Assembly: GCA_021805405.1 (NCBI GenBank)
Contig: JAJZFK010000310.1
Location: forward strand, 1-10,604
Reading direction: 5' to 3'
Length of the DNA stretch: 10,604 bases
Origin: a bacterium
GTDB taxonomy: Bacteria; Armatimonadota; Chthonomonadetes; Chthonomonadales; Chthonomonadaceae
In this document: in pieces, positions 1-6,282 of the stretch
How positions within the stretch are numbered: the stretch's first letter is position 1
Layout: each line of letters starts with the position of its first letter
Notes under the pieces: model-generated
Database searches by the model: none
Told to the model about the DNA's origin: nothing
Seen by the model: only the letters and a program-made list of their open reading frames with translations
Made by a program: the position numbers and the translations under genes

Positions 1-717
1 ATTGCTTAAGGCCGCGTTGCCTGTTTCATTCAAGTGCGCATCCCATGAGCATTTGCCCAGCATGACGTTCGCGGCGGCAGCGAGTAGCGTAGCCTGCGGA
101 TGGTTGGGTGTAAAGTTCATAGAAACTGTCGGCCATACGCCGTTAAAGTACTTACCCCTGGGGCCGCCCCCCGCGAGGTTATAGGCTAAAGCGGCTTCCT
201 TCCAGTTTCCGGCCTCGTCCTCAAGAAAGGCATAGGTCATGTACGGCTTCAGGCCGAAACCGCTTGTGTAGAGTGTGTTTCCGTTGTGGTAGAACAGATC
301 GTGCAATGCATTCAATGCGGCTGCTTTCCTGCCCATGCCAATCAAGGCATATGCCAGATCATCGGTGTAGTATTGGTCGAATGGCTGTTTTCGAAGAAGT
401 TTCTGGTAAGTAATGATTGCGGACTGGTAGTCGTGCAGCTGCATGTCAGTTTTGGCCCGTCTCTCCAGTTTGCCGAGTGCCTCAAACCATGCCTCGCACC
501 TTGCCAGGTCTGCTGCGGTAAATGGTCTCACCGCGGTTGTTAGATCTCCATGGAGCATTGGTTGAGACCTGACTGCCGACGTTTGATTGCCGATAGGCGC
601 TGGTTGCGCCTTTACGGTGCTACTTAGCGTAGTTAGCATGGTGAATATCATTAGACCGATAATGTGGGTGGATCGCCGCGTTATCTGGTATGCTGTTGTT
701 GTTGTGTTAAAAAGCAT
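1..717 (-). CDS. Exported TPR-like protein, 3' end outside window
   Basis: The frame is open from ATG at 717 to the window edge, giving 239 codons with no stop, so the C-terminus is missing. A GAGGT ribosome binding site sits 8 nt before the ATG. Residues 15-16 are Arg-Arg, 19-33 form a hydrophobic core, and a VKA|Q cleavage site follows at about residue 37, so the product is probably secreted or periplasmic. Residues 70-185 are helical and TPR-like, with spaced small and aromatic residues (for example YQSAIITYQKLLRKQP, DDLAYALIGMGRKAAALNAL, NWKEAALAYNLA). This suggests a protein-binding scaffold rather than an enzyme. The ATG lies 17 nt after the stop of the large exported protein at 735-2213, so the two are almost certainly one transcript and the product may act with that protein at the cell surface. 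No family was recognised beyond TPR-like; the function is unknown. Confidence 0.8.
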   Translation of the reverse strand, partial: MLFNTTTTAYQITRRSTHIIGLMIFTMLTTLSSTVKAQPAPIGNQTSAVRSQPMLHGDLTTAVRPFTAADLARCEAWFEALGKLERRAKTDMQLHDYQSAIITYQKLLRKQPFDQYYTDDLAYALIGMGRKAAALNALHDLFYHNGNTLYTSGFGLKPYMTYAFLEDEAGNWKEAALAYNLAGGGPRGKYFNGVWPTVSMNFTPNHPQATLLAAAANVMLGKCSWDAHLNETGNAALSN

Positions 718-734
718 TTTCGTTGACCTCGTAT

Positions 735-2213
735 TCACTTTGTTTGTGATTGTTGAATGGTGCCCGTCCACAGTGGGTACGAATTTGTGGGTATGGGAGC
801 TTGCGCAGTACCCCCTCCTGTAAGACCCCACGGACCGGTTTTCCAGCCGCCAGAAGGTTCATTGGCTGTCGCGTCGAATTTCCATTGTGTGATGTTGAGA
901 GGTACCCACTGGCTGCCCAAACCGGAAGGACGAAACATCAAGTAGTCTTGAAAAGTATCGTCGTTTGTCTCGGAGGTGACACCCGTTACGCTAAACGCGG
1001 GAAAGTCAATAAGCATAAGTTGGGATCCCGTGCTTCCTCCTGCATTAAGTAAAGGGTATGGGAACTGATCGTCTAAACCGGATGCAACTGTCGGATTGTT
1101 AGGCGGTATTGTCTGTTTTGATTCTGCAAGTTGTGCGATTCCGCAGTCGCCGGCGGTATTAAATCCTTGTGGAAGATTTACACTGTAATCGAGTTCATAT
1201 CCCTGATTTAAAGGACCGACGAGTGGATACAAACCTACCCAGAATCCTGAGGAACCGGGTACCGGCTGCGAGTAAACCCAGTCAGACGTACCTATTAGGG
1301 GTTTTGACGACCACATCGGTACCTCTTCCTCAACCGATGTTGCAGCAGACGCTGTTACGCTGCTTCCATCTGGCGCGGCGAAGGTCGCGATGCAGGAAAC
1401 TTTTTCGGGAGTGTTAGCAGTTGTGTCATCCCAGTACCATTCAGGCGTCACCGGACTGCCAGTAGCGGGGTAGGTGGCGTTTGGCCACGCCAAAAGCGTG
1501 TTGTCTACGGGTGTGGGAGGCTGTCCCGGCGTCCAGCTCGCATAGTACGTGCCACCGATTGTCCAGGTGCAGCTGGTGCACTTGAAGCCTGCCGGTACGT
1601 TTAGCGTTGCTGCGCACATCTGCCCCGGAAGGATTTCCGGTGAGCTGTTTACTAATGTGGTGCCAGACAGCGAAATGGTAACGGGAATGATTCTTGCAGA
1701 GAATGCAACCTCGGCCTGAGACGCGGGGCTATTGACTACAGCTGCCGCTGGCGTGCATGACACCACTATGTTACCACTGCTATCAGGTTGCTCAGAAACG
1801 TAGTGCGTGCCCGTACTTACACCCTGGGTAAGAGGGAACGGCGGTCCATTGCTTGAGGTATCCACTTCAGCATCGCCTATGCCATCGCTACACGAACCAA
1901 TTAGTGCACCCAGCCACGAAGCATATGCCTGTTCCTCTACAATCACGTGCGTTGGCGCCGGTGATGACGATGTTCCGCCGGTCTTTGAGAATGTTGCTTT
2001 AATCGCTCCAGCGCAAGTGCAATCGGTAGGGCCGCCACCACCCATGTCGTTACCCCCATAGGGATAGACGTTTAGTGAGTAGGGGTAGCTTTTACCCAAC
2101 CAGGTAGCACCGCCACTGCTGCTATAGACCGCGCTAGAGTAGGATTGTGCGTTCGCTCGTTGAAAGAGGCAGATGGTGAGCGTGGTTACTATAACGGTCA
2201 TTGCTATGACCAA
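735..2213 (-). CDS. Large exported protein with Ig-like segment; true start probably upstream across a G9 tract
   Basis: The 492-codon frame starts at TTG 2213 (ATG 2201 is also possible). The hydrophobic segment (residues 1-17) begins at the first codon and ends in RANA|Q, so the usual basic n-region is missing from this start. Directly upstream the same frame encodes a basic stretch (KAHVGRRPANRRP), which is the n-region one would expect. The frame closes at a TAG (2304-2306) and contains no ATG, GTG or TTG. The mature part is rich in Ser, Thr, Gly, Pro and Trp. Residues about 175-290 look like an Ig-like beta domain, with Cys200, 212, 215 and 274 and several Trp. No catalytic motif was seen and the family is unknown. 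The gene is first in a leftward operon with the TPR-like protein. Either this gene switches by slippage at 2281-2289, or the assembly carries an indel there. Confidence 0.8.
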   Translation of the reverse strand: MVIAMTVIVTTLTICLFQRANAQSYSSAVYSSSGGATWLGKSYPYSLNVYPYGGNDMGGGGPTDCTCAGAIKATFSKTGGTSSSPAPTHVIVEEQAYASWLGALIGSCSDGIGDAEVDTSSNGPPFPLTQGVSTGTHYVSEQPDSSGNIVVSCTPAAAVVNSPASQAEVAFSARIIPVTISLSGTTLVNSSPEILPGQMCAATLNVPAGFKCTSCTWTIGGTYYASWTPGQPPTPVDNTLLAWPNATYPATGSPVTPEWYWDDTTANTPEKVSCIATFAAPDGSSVTASAATSVEEEVPMWSSKPLIGTSDWVYSQPVPGSSGFWVGLYPLVGPLNQGYELDYSVNLPQGFNTAGDCGIAQLAESKQTIPPNNPTVASGLDDQFPYPLLNAGGSTGSQLMLIDFPAFSVTGVTSETNDDTFQDYLMFRPSGLGSQWVPLNITQWKFDATANEPSGGWKTGPWGLTGGGTAQAPIPTNSYPLWTGTIQQSQTK

Positions 2214-2280
2214 TGGCCTTCGGTTGGCGGGCCGCCTACCGACGTGCGCCTTTAAGCTGGAGAATTTCCTCGAAATTCTC

Positions 2281-2289
2281 GGGGGGGGG
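2281..2289. repeat. G9 mononucleotide tract before signal peptide
   Basis: Nine consecutive G on the + strand (C9 in the sense of the leftward gene). With C10 the frame from TTG 2323, which has an AGGAG site, joins the exported-protein frame; with C8 the ATG at 2301 joins it. At C9 neither start is in frame. Confidence 0.85.
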
Positions 2290-2320
2290 CTGGGAGCCCA
2301 TCGCTACGTAGATTTTCGTA

Positions 2321-2337
2321 CAAGTTTCAGTTCTCCT
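2321..2337 (-). promoter_or_regulatory. AGGAG ribosome binding site and TTG start candidate
   Basis: AGGAG at 2333-2337 lies 9 nt before a TTG at 2321-2323 on the minus strand. This is the best ribosome binding site between the promoter and the exported-protein gene. In the sequence as given the frame from this TTG ends at a TAA after about 20 codons. One added C in the C9 tract, or two removed, would lead it into the signal peptide. Confidence 0.5.
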
Positions 2338-2410
2338 ATAATGCCAGTATCGTGGCAGGGTTGCAGTAAGTAAAGGTGCAGTTTGCAGTACGAATGCAAT
2401 TGCTACGTTT

Positions 2411-2439
2411 ATATTAGCGAATTATCTGTTTTTTGTCAA
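2411..2439 (-). promoter_or_regulatory. Sigma70 promoter for the leftward exported-protein operon
   Basis: On the minus strand, TTGACA (2434-2439), a 17-nt spacer and TAATAT (2411-2416) match the sigma70 consensus at 11 of 12 positions. Transcription would start near 2404, about 80 nt before the TTG at 2323. The flanking DNA is AT-rich. Confidence 0.75.
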
Positions 2440-2518
2440 CTTATTTTTCTCATATTCATGAACACTAAAATCCCGCACTGCACTGCCGTTGACTGAGCGG
2501 TTCCTTTGGTGTTGCGGC

Positions 2519-2564
2519 CCCGCTCCTCCTCCGGGCACTCGCTGTGCACGTTGAAGAAGGGGTG
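2519..2564. repeat. Palindromic intergenic repeat A, copy 1
   Basis: Shares the core CTCCTCCGGGCACTCGCTG and TGCACGTTGAAG with the copy near 5710. The ends can pair (CCCC near 2518-2521 with GGGG near 2559-2562) around an inner GCAC-TCGCT-GTGC hairpin. It lies between the two divergent promoters. The copy is degenerate: GAAGAAGGGG where copy 2 has GAAGGAGGGA. Confidence 0.75.
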
Positions 2565-2688
2565 ATTTACACATGTGCCGCACTACCCTGCAACTCTCGT
2601 CATTAGCTCAAATTAGCGTGAAATTAACAATTTACAAGCAAGCAGGATAATAATTCCAGGAATATCACAATAAAATATTTGAGATCAC

Positions 2689-2717
2689 TTGACAATAATC
2701 TGGCACATTGTTATAAT
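2689..2717 (+). promoter_or_regulatory. Consensus sigma70 promoter for the rightward exported-protein operon
   Basis: TTGACA (2689-2694), a 17-nt spacer and TATAAT (2712-2717) match the consensus at all 12 positions. Transcription would start near 2724, leaving a long leader of about 265 nt before the TTG start candidate at 2990. This is the strongest promoter seen in the window. Confidence 0.8.
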
Positions 2718-2966
2718 TGAATTGCAAGGTCACGATTGCCTCTTGCAAGTAAGTTAGTATGTTGCTCCAGGTTGGTTTCCGGGTGCCTATTTCTTCGCGG
2801 ACTTTTGTGTCTGCCTGAAATACGCCCGCCATATCTCGTCGTTGCCGCGTAATTTTGGCGACATCCAATAACTGCGTGAATGTTCTGTTGAGCTTCACCT
2901 TCTTCTACCTACACGCTTACGATGCGTTGAAAGGATGTTCTGTGGATATGATTTATCAAGTTCCAA

Positions 2967-2992
2967 CCGGCAATAAGCCGGAGTCTAATTTG
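2967..2992 (+). promoter_or_regulatory. Start candidate TTG 2990 with GGAG site inside a small hairpin
   Basis: GGAG (2980-2983) lies 6 nt before TTG 2990. The perfect 5-bp hairpin CCGGC-AATAA-GCCGG (2967-2981) covers the first two bases of that site, so it could lower initiation. ATG 2948 is a second start in the same frame but its nearest purine-rich site (AAAGGA) is 12 nt away. As given, this frame runs through the GA repeat and stops at 3058. One extra GA, or two fewer, would continue it into the exported protein. Confidence 0.45.
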
Positions 2993-3014
2993 CGATTATC
3001 GGTATTCAAATTTC

Positions 3015-3035
3015 GAGAGAGAGAGAGAGAGAGAG
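3015..3035. repeat. (GA)10G dinucleotide microsatellite
   Basis: A perfect 21-nt GA run encoding alternating Arg and Glu. It lies between the TTG/ATG start candidates (2990, 2948) and the signal peptide of the exported protein. The two frames differ by one base modulo 3, so gain of one unit or loss of two units would fuse them. Confidence 0.9.
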
Positions 3036-3098
3036 CATTCATCTCAAATCCCAGCTAAAGCGGGCGTAGCGCGAAGTACTCATGTATTTCTGTTCGCT

Positions 3099-4715
3099 GT
3101 GATATTTTCCGTCGCGATGTACATCAATAGTGTAAGCCCTGCACGGGCGCAGGCAGGTTCACCTTCTGGACCTGGGGGACCCTCCAACTGGCAGGTTGTG
3201 GGTTCACCAATACTCAACGGCACTACATCAGAGATTATTGACGGTTATTCGTACGGAATATCTTGGAGTTCCCCTGGTGGTTCTTCAGTTGTAACCGCAG
3301 GCGACGCGGTAACTATTTACGCTGGAATCGGTTCGATGGCATTTACTAACAACGCCTCAGAGACCGTCGCCGGTAATGCAGATATAACCTTCAAATGGGT
3401 TGGACAAGGGCCAGCGCCTGAATATTTCTCTGCAAAGGTCACGGTCGATGCCGGTTGGGGAGTGGTTAGCGACTTTCCAGATGGTAGCTTAACCATTCCA
3501 ACGGCGGCGGCAGATGATGGCTTTGCAGATAAAATGGTTGAGAAAGGTCCCCAGACTGCTGCTATAGGTCAGGAGGGTGACTCGCAAGGTATCCATCTTA
3601 TGAAAGTAGAGGTCCAAAACGGCGAGGCGACGGTGGATCTGCCTGAATGTAGCGCAGCAGATGGCGCAAGTTTCAGCCCGGGTACCGCAAGTCCCTATGA
3701 AAATGCACGAATTTTTGCGGTTACCACGTTCCAGGTTCAATACGATCCTCGGCAATTGTTCATACACTCGAGCGTAAGCCCGACCTTTCACAAGGGGGCA
3801 AACGGGGTTCAGGTCCTAAACGTACCCTCACCAGACGGCACGTTGTCGGATGACACAGTACAGCCAATTACCGTGCCCGGAGCGTTTGACCTGTTGACCG
3901 AGTTAATTCCGGATCTTTCTGCGACCTATAGCGGTTTACCTGCGGGCCCATGGGCAAGTAATAGCATCTACAACTGGTCCAGCAGCCTCAAGTCGGATTC
4001 TGCGATGGGCCTCTTTAATCCCGACCAAATCCAGGATCTTTCTGAGGTCTATGACTATACCGACTTTCCATCGACCGGCAAATCATCCGATGACAAAACG
4101 GATCAAGTTTTACTTAAGGCTACAGACTCTTTAGATCTTGCAAAGGCCACTGCTATTTACTACCTAACGTTTCACCAGCCGTTCGAGAATTGGCATGCAA
4201 CGAATACCGTAGCTCATCCGTTGCCGAGCGCAACTTCAATTACCTTTGCCGAATGCGCCCAAGCAGCAACTGCAACAGGAACCGTGTTCCACCTTGGAGA
4301 TTGGTCCGTTGACGGACCATTTAACAATCCAAACTCATTTGCCATGCCACAGGTGATCTCACCTACCGTGACCTATTCACAATCAGCGGCAGATACCGGT
4401 TCCATAGCACTAAATTCCAGCCTTGGCTTGACTGCAGACCTGATAAACTTGGGGTTTGAGTTGAATGAGGGTTTCTCAACTACTAGCACTACGGAAATTA
4501 CCTACGCCTTTCCTGCTGTAACACTAACGATACCGCCGCATACTTCGGAATTCTACCTTTGGGCAAAAGGGTTTTCCGTCACCAATGGGCTTACGGACTA
4601 TTACGACGTTCATGGATTTGAGGGGATTTTGCCTTGGTACATGAATGTTTATCAAACCTTACCGGGTGGCGCTGGCGTCTATATACCACTCGTAATATCA
4701 CAGCCCTTGCCATAA
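3099..4715 (+). CDS. Large exported beta-rich protein; true start probably upstream across the GA repeat
   Basis: The frame is open from 2952 to 4715. The first conventional start is GTG 3099, but it falls inside the signal peptide. The upstream in-frame codons read AKAGVARSTHVFLFA and supply the basic n-region and the first half of the hydrophobic core, and the core ends at SPARAQA, a normal cleavage site. GTG 3099 is therefore unlikely to be the real start, and no ATG, GTG or TTG lies between 2952 and 3099 in this frame. The mature protein (about 515 residues) is rich in Ser, Thr, Gly, Pro and aromatic residues, acidic, with few Cys. The last 120 residues alternate polar and apolar residues as in beta strands, including a Ser/Thr-rich strand and IPPHT. 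No catalytic motif or known family was recognised. It is followed 75 nt later by a membrane-anchored partner. Confidence 0.8.
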   Translation: MIFSVAMYINSVSPARAQAGSPSGPGGPSNWQVVGSPILNGTTSEIIDGYSYGISWSSPGGSSVVTAGDAVTIYAGIGSMAFTNNASETVAGNADITFKWVGQGPAPEYFSAKVTVDAGWGVVSDFPDGSLTIPTAAADDGFADKMVEKGPQTAAIGQEGDSQGIHLMKVEVQNGEATVDLPECSAADGASFSPGTASPYENARIFAVTTFQVQYDPRQLFIHSSVSPTFHKGANGVQVLNVPSPDGTLSDDTVQPITVPGAFDLLTELIPDLSATYSGLPAGPWASNSIYNWSSSLKSDSAMGLFNPDQIQDLSEVYDYTDFPSTGKSSDDKTDQVLLKATDSLDLAKATAIYYLTFHQPFENWHATNTVAHPLPSATSITFAECAQAATATGTVFHLGDWSVDGPFNNPNSFAMPQVISPTVTYSQSAADTGSIALNSSLGLTADLINLGFELNEGFSTTSTTEITYAFPAVTLTIPPHTSEFYLWAKGFSVTNGLTDYYDVHGFEGILPWYMNVYQTLPGGAGVYIPLVISQPLP

Positions 4716-4728
4716 TTGATCGTTAGCA

Positions 4729-4759
4729 AAGGGCACTAGCCGGTAACGCTAGTGCCCTT
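4729..4759. terminator. 12-bp perfect hairpin between the two genes of the rightward operon
   Basis: AAGGGCACTAGC (4729-4740), a 7-nt loop and GCTAGTGCCCTT (4748-4759). There is no T-run on the 3' side on the + strand, and it ends 18 nt before the AAAGGAGG site of the next gene. It may act as a weak terminator, attenuator or mRNA-stabilising stem that lowers expression of the second gene. Confidence 0.6.
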
Positions 4760-4777
4760 CACTTCACGGAAGGTTCT

Positions 4778-4785
4778 AAAGGAGG
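4778..4785 (+). promoter_or_regulatory. AAAGGAGG ribosome binding site
   Basis: A strong site 5 nt before ATG 4791. It decides the start: the frame is open further upstream to 4752, but that extension lies in the hairpin and has no ribosome binding site. Confidence 0.85.
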
Positions 4786-4790
4786 ATGAA

Positions 4791-5624
4791 ATGCGAGGGA
4801 CGGCTCGGGTGGGTACCTTCATACTCATTGTTTTAATCATATGTTGTGCCGGTGCGTACCTTGCGGCAGAAGCAAGAAAGCACGCCGCTGATGAACGACT
4901 CCACTTTACAAACTGGAAAGTCACCATTGTGCACCACGGGCCGGATAACACCAATATACCAGTGGCAGTGACCGTTCAGCGTGTACTTAAGGCGCTGAAG
5001 TCGGGCAGAGCGACTGTCGAGGGCTACTGTCTGCTTGGGCCGTACTACGGCTATCCCTCACGAACTACCAAGATAATTCAACATCTACACAAATCTGGCC
5101 GTGAGACCATCTGGCTACATGGCCCATCTGGAACTCAAACTCTTGTAGGTACGGACCAGATTCACCAACACTTTAAGGTGGTGGCCAGGGTTATTGGTAA
5201 TCTCATAAAACCAAGTGACCAACCTGCAATTAATAGCGCTTTTGACAAGAAATTCGCAGCAGGTGCAAATTGGCGATTTGGAGATTCTGTTGACCAGTGT
5301 ATTTACGGTCATCTAACTCAAATTATCCCTCCAGGGTTTGGGTTAATCCAAATGTTAAACTACGGCTACATTGAATTAGAAGGCATGGTAGATGTCTACC
5401 GCGGTTCGCGCCATCTGGGAAGATACAGGTGGTACCTGAAAAGGCCTCAGGATACAATCTTCTGGCCGCCGCCTGAGCTATGGTCCTCCTGCAGCCTGAC
5501 CGCCAAGTACCGTTATCTAAACAAGCTGCACTTACCGCCAATATCGAAAAGTCCCGGTGAGCGTCAACCTTCTGAAACCGTTAGGCACTCACGCAAGAAA
5601 TTGCCACAAGCGAAGGGCTCATAA
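4791..5624 (+). CDS. Membrane-anchored protein of unknown function
   Basis: 277 codons from ATG 4791, chosen for the AAAGGAGG site 5 nt upstream. Arg2 and Arg6 precede one hydrophobic segment at residues 8-25 (VGTFILIVLIICCAGAYL) with no clear cleavage site, so the protein is probably anchored in the inner membrane with the rest outside the cytoplasm. A lipobox is not convincing despite the two Cys at 18-19. The exported part is basic and has many Tyr, His and Trp. Its tail, from about residue 245, is Lys/Arg/Pro/Ser-rich and probably unstructured. No family was recognised. It lies 75 nt after the large exported protein with a stable hairpin between, so it is probably the second gene of that operon at a different expression level. 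The layout mirrors the leftward pair (large exported protein plus smaller exported partner). Confidence 0.8.
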   Translation: MRGTARVGTFILIVLIICCAGAYLAAEARKHAADERLHFTNWKVTIVHHGPDNTNIPVAVTVQRVLKALKSGRATVEGYCLLGPYYGYPSRTTKIIQHLHKSGRETIWLHGPSGTQTLVGTDQIHQHFKVVARVIGNLIKPSDQPAINSAFDKKFAAGANWRFGDSVDQCIYGHLTQIIPPGFGLIQMLNYGYIELEGMVDVYRGSRHLGRYRWYLKRPQDTIFWPPPELWSSCSLTAKYRYLNKLHLPPISKSPGERQPSETVRHSRKKLPQAKGS

Positions 5625-5704
5625 TCGCGTGCTTTGCAGGGCTAGCAGGCTCCCCAGCTTTGTGGTGGCTCTCACGATGCAGAGAATCCTTCTCATCCCT
5701 GCGA

Positions 5705-5756
5705 GCCACCCCTCCTCCGGGCACTCGCTGTGCACGTTGAAGGAGGGAGTGCAGAT
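5705..5756. repeat. Palindromic intergenic repeat A, copy 2
   Basis: CCCCTCCTCC, then GGGCACTCGCTGTGCACGTTG, then AAGGAGGGAGTGCAGAT. The outer arms CCCTCCT and AGGAGGG pair, and an inner GCAC-TCGCT-GTGC hairpin sits between them. It is nearly identical to copy 3, 240 nt to the right. Confidence 0.85.
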
Positions 5757-5790
5757 TGCGCGACTGGTCGCTGGTTGCGCAATGCCCAGT

Positions 5791-5824
5791 GAGCGGCGAC
5801 GGCTCGCCCCTGATGTTCTTCACC
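5791..5824. repeat. Hairpin repeat B, copy 1
   Basis: Begins GAGCGGCGACGG and ends GATGTTCTTCACC. It repeats 72 nt later as copy 2 with changes only in the middle. The hairpin arms are less perfect here than in copy 2. Confidence 0.75.
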
Positions 5825-5862
5825 AGCACCCTGGCGGTACGCAGCGCAGCACTCTGCCCTGG

Positions 5863-5896
5863 GAGCGGGGGCGTCTCGCCCCCGATGTTCTTCACC
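5863..5896. repeat. Hairpin repeat B, copy 2
   Basis: Contains the perfect 7-bp hairpin GGGGGCG-TCT-CGCCCCC (5867-5883) followed by GATGTTCTTCACC, the same tail as copy 1. Together with repeats A this fills 5700-6000 with repeat units. Open frames across the block change register between copies and are not convincing genes. Confidence 0.75.
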
Positions 5897-5944
5897 TTCT
5901 GTGCGAAGGCGCTCACGGTGAAGAGACTGCTCCCGGGCCCTGCG

Positions 5945-5996
5945 GGCCACCCCTCCTCCGGGCACTCGCTACGCTCGTTGAAGGAGGGAGTGCAGA
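5945..5996. repeat. Palindromic intergenic repeat A, copy 3
   Basis: Same outer arms as copy 2 (CCCCTCCTCC and AAGGAGGGAGTGCAGAT). The middle is changed from TGTGCACG to TACGCTCG, so the inner pairing changes while the outer stem is kept. Confidence 0.85.
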
Positions 5997-6016
5997 TGAC
6001 GTGGCTGCACGGTGAT

Positions 6017-6129
6017 TGCACCGGATAACACGGCACTGAAGTACCGTGCTGAGACGCAAAAGCCCTCTCTACAAAGGGCTAAACGCGACAGTCTGTTTTC
6101 TGGTTGGGCTTTGGGTCTCAGCCGGTGCA
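6017..6129. ncRNA. Candidate structured RNA with nested stems, strand unknown
   Basis: TGCACCGG (6017-6024) pairs perfectly with CCGGTGCA (6122-6129). Inside lie a hairpin at 6029-6048 (CACGGCAC-TGAA-GTACCGTG, one mismatch) and a second arm made of GAGAC (6051-6055) with GTCTC (6115-6119), then AAAGCCC (6059-6065) with GGGCTTT (6106-6112). Together this is a three-way junction. AGCCC (6061-6065) can instead pair with the nearer GGGCT (6076-6080), so two folds compete, as in many riboregulators. No known RNA family was recognised. More stems follow to the right (TGCCT-GACC-AGGCA at 6208-6221). It lies downstream of the HEAT gene on the minus strand; on the + strand it has no gene to control. 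Confidence 0.4.
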
Positions 6130-6243
6130 TGGCTCTGCTGTACGCACATGGGCAATAGCCAACCAGCGCTCCACAGCCGGAAAGCATGTATCTAGAGCGA
6201 GCCAGAATGCCTGACCAGGCAGCGGACCTCCTAGCCGGGAATT

Positions 6244-6263
6244 CACCAACCGGAAAGTTGGTG
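6244..6263 (-). terminator. Hairpin just after the HEAT/membrane gene
   Basis: A perfect 7-bp stem, CACCAAC and GTTGGTG with a 6-nt loop, starts 20 nt after the stop codon at 6283. There is no U-run after it, so it is only a possible transcript end or part of the structured region to its left. Confidence 0.35.
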
Positions 6264-6282
6264 CTATAGGAAAGCTTTCGTG

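Noticed and set aside
2665..2898. 77-codon minus-strand open frame between the divergent operons
   Set aside because: Its codons look acceptable, but it overlaps the perfect + strand promoter at 2689-2717 and the leader of the exported-protein gene. Its GTG start has a purine-rich site only 1 nt away, and no domain is recognisable.
4752..4790. Thirteen-codon N-terminal extension of the membrane-anchored protein
   Set aside because: It starts inside the 12-bp hairpin with no ribosome binding site, whereas ATG 4791 has AAAGGAGG at 5 nt and begins a normal membrane anchor.
5557..6036. Overlapping open frames of 90-152 codons on both strands
   Set aside because: They run through the repeat block in several frames at once; openness follows from the GC-rich repeats and no frame is continuous in character between copies.
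6198..6216. GAGCCAGAATGCCTG resembles the B12 box of cobalamin riboswitches
   Set aside because: The other conserved parts (GGGAA-N-CCGGTG core and GCCACTG) are absent or badly distorted, the segment instead forms a local TGCCT/AGGCA hairpin, and no gene follows on that strand.
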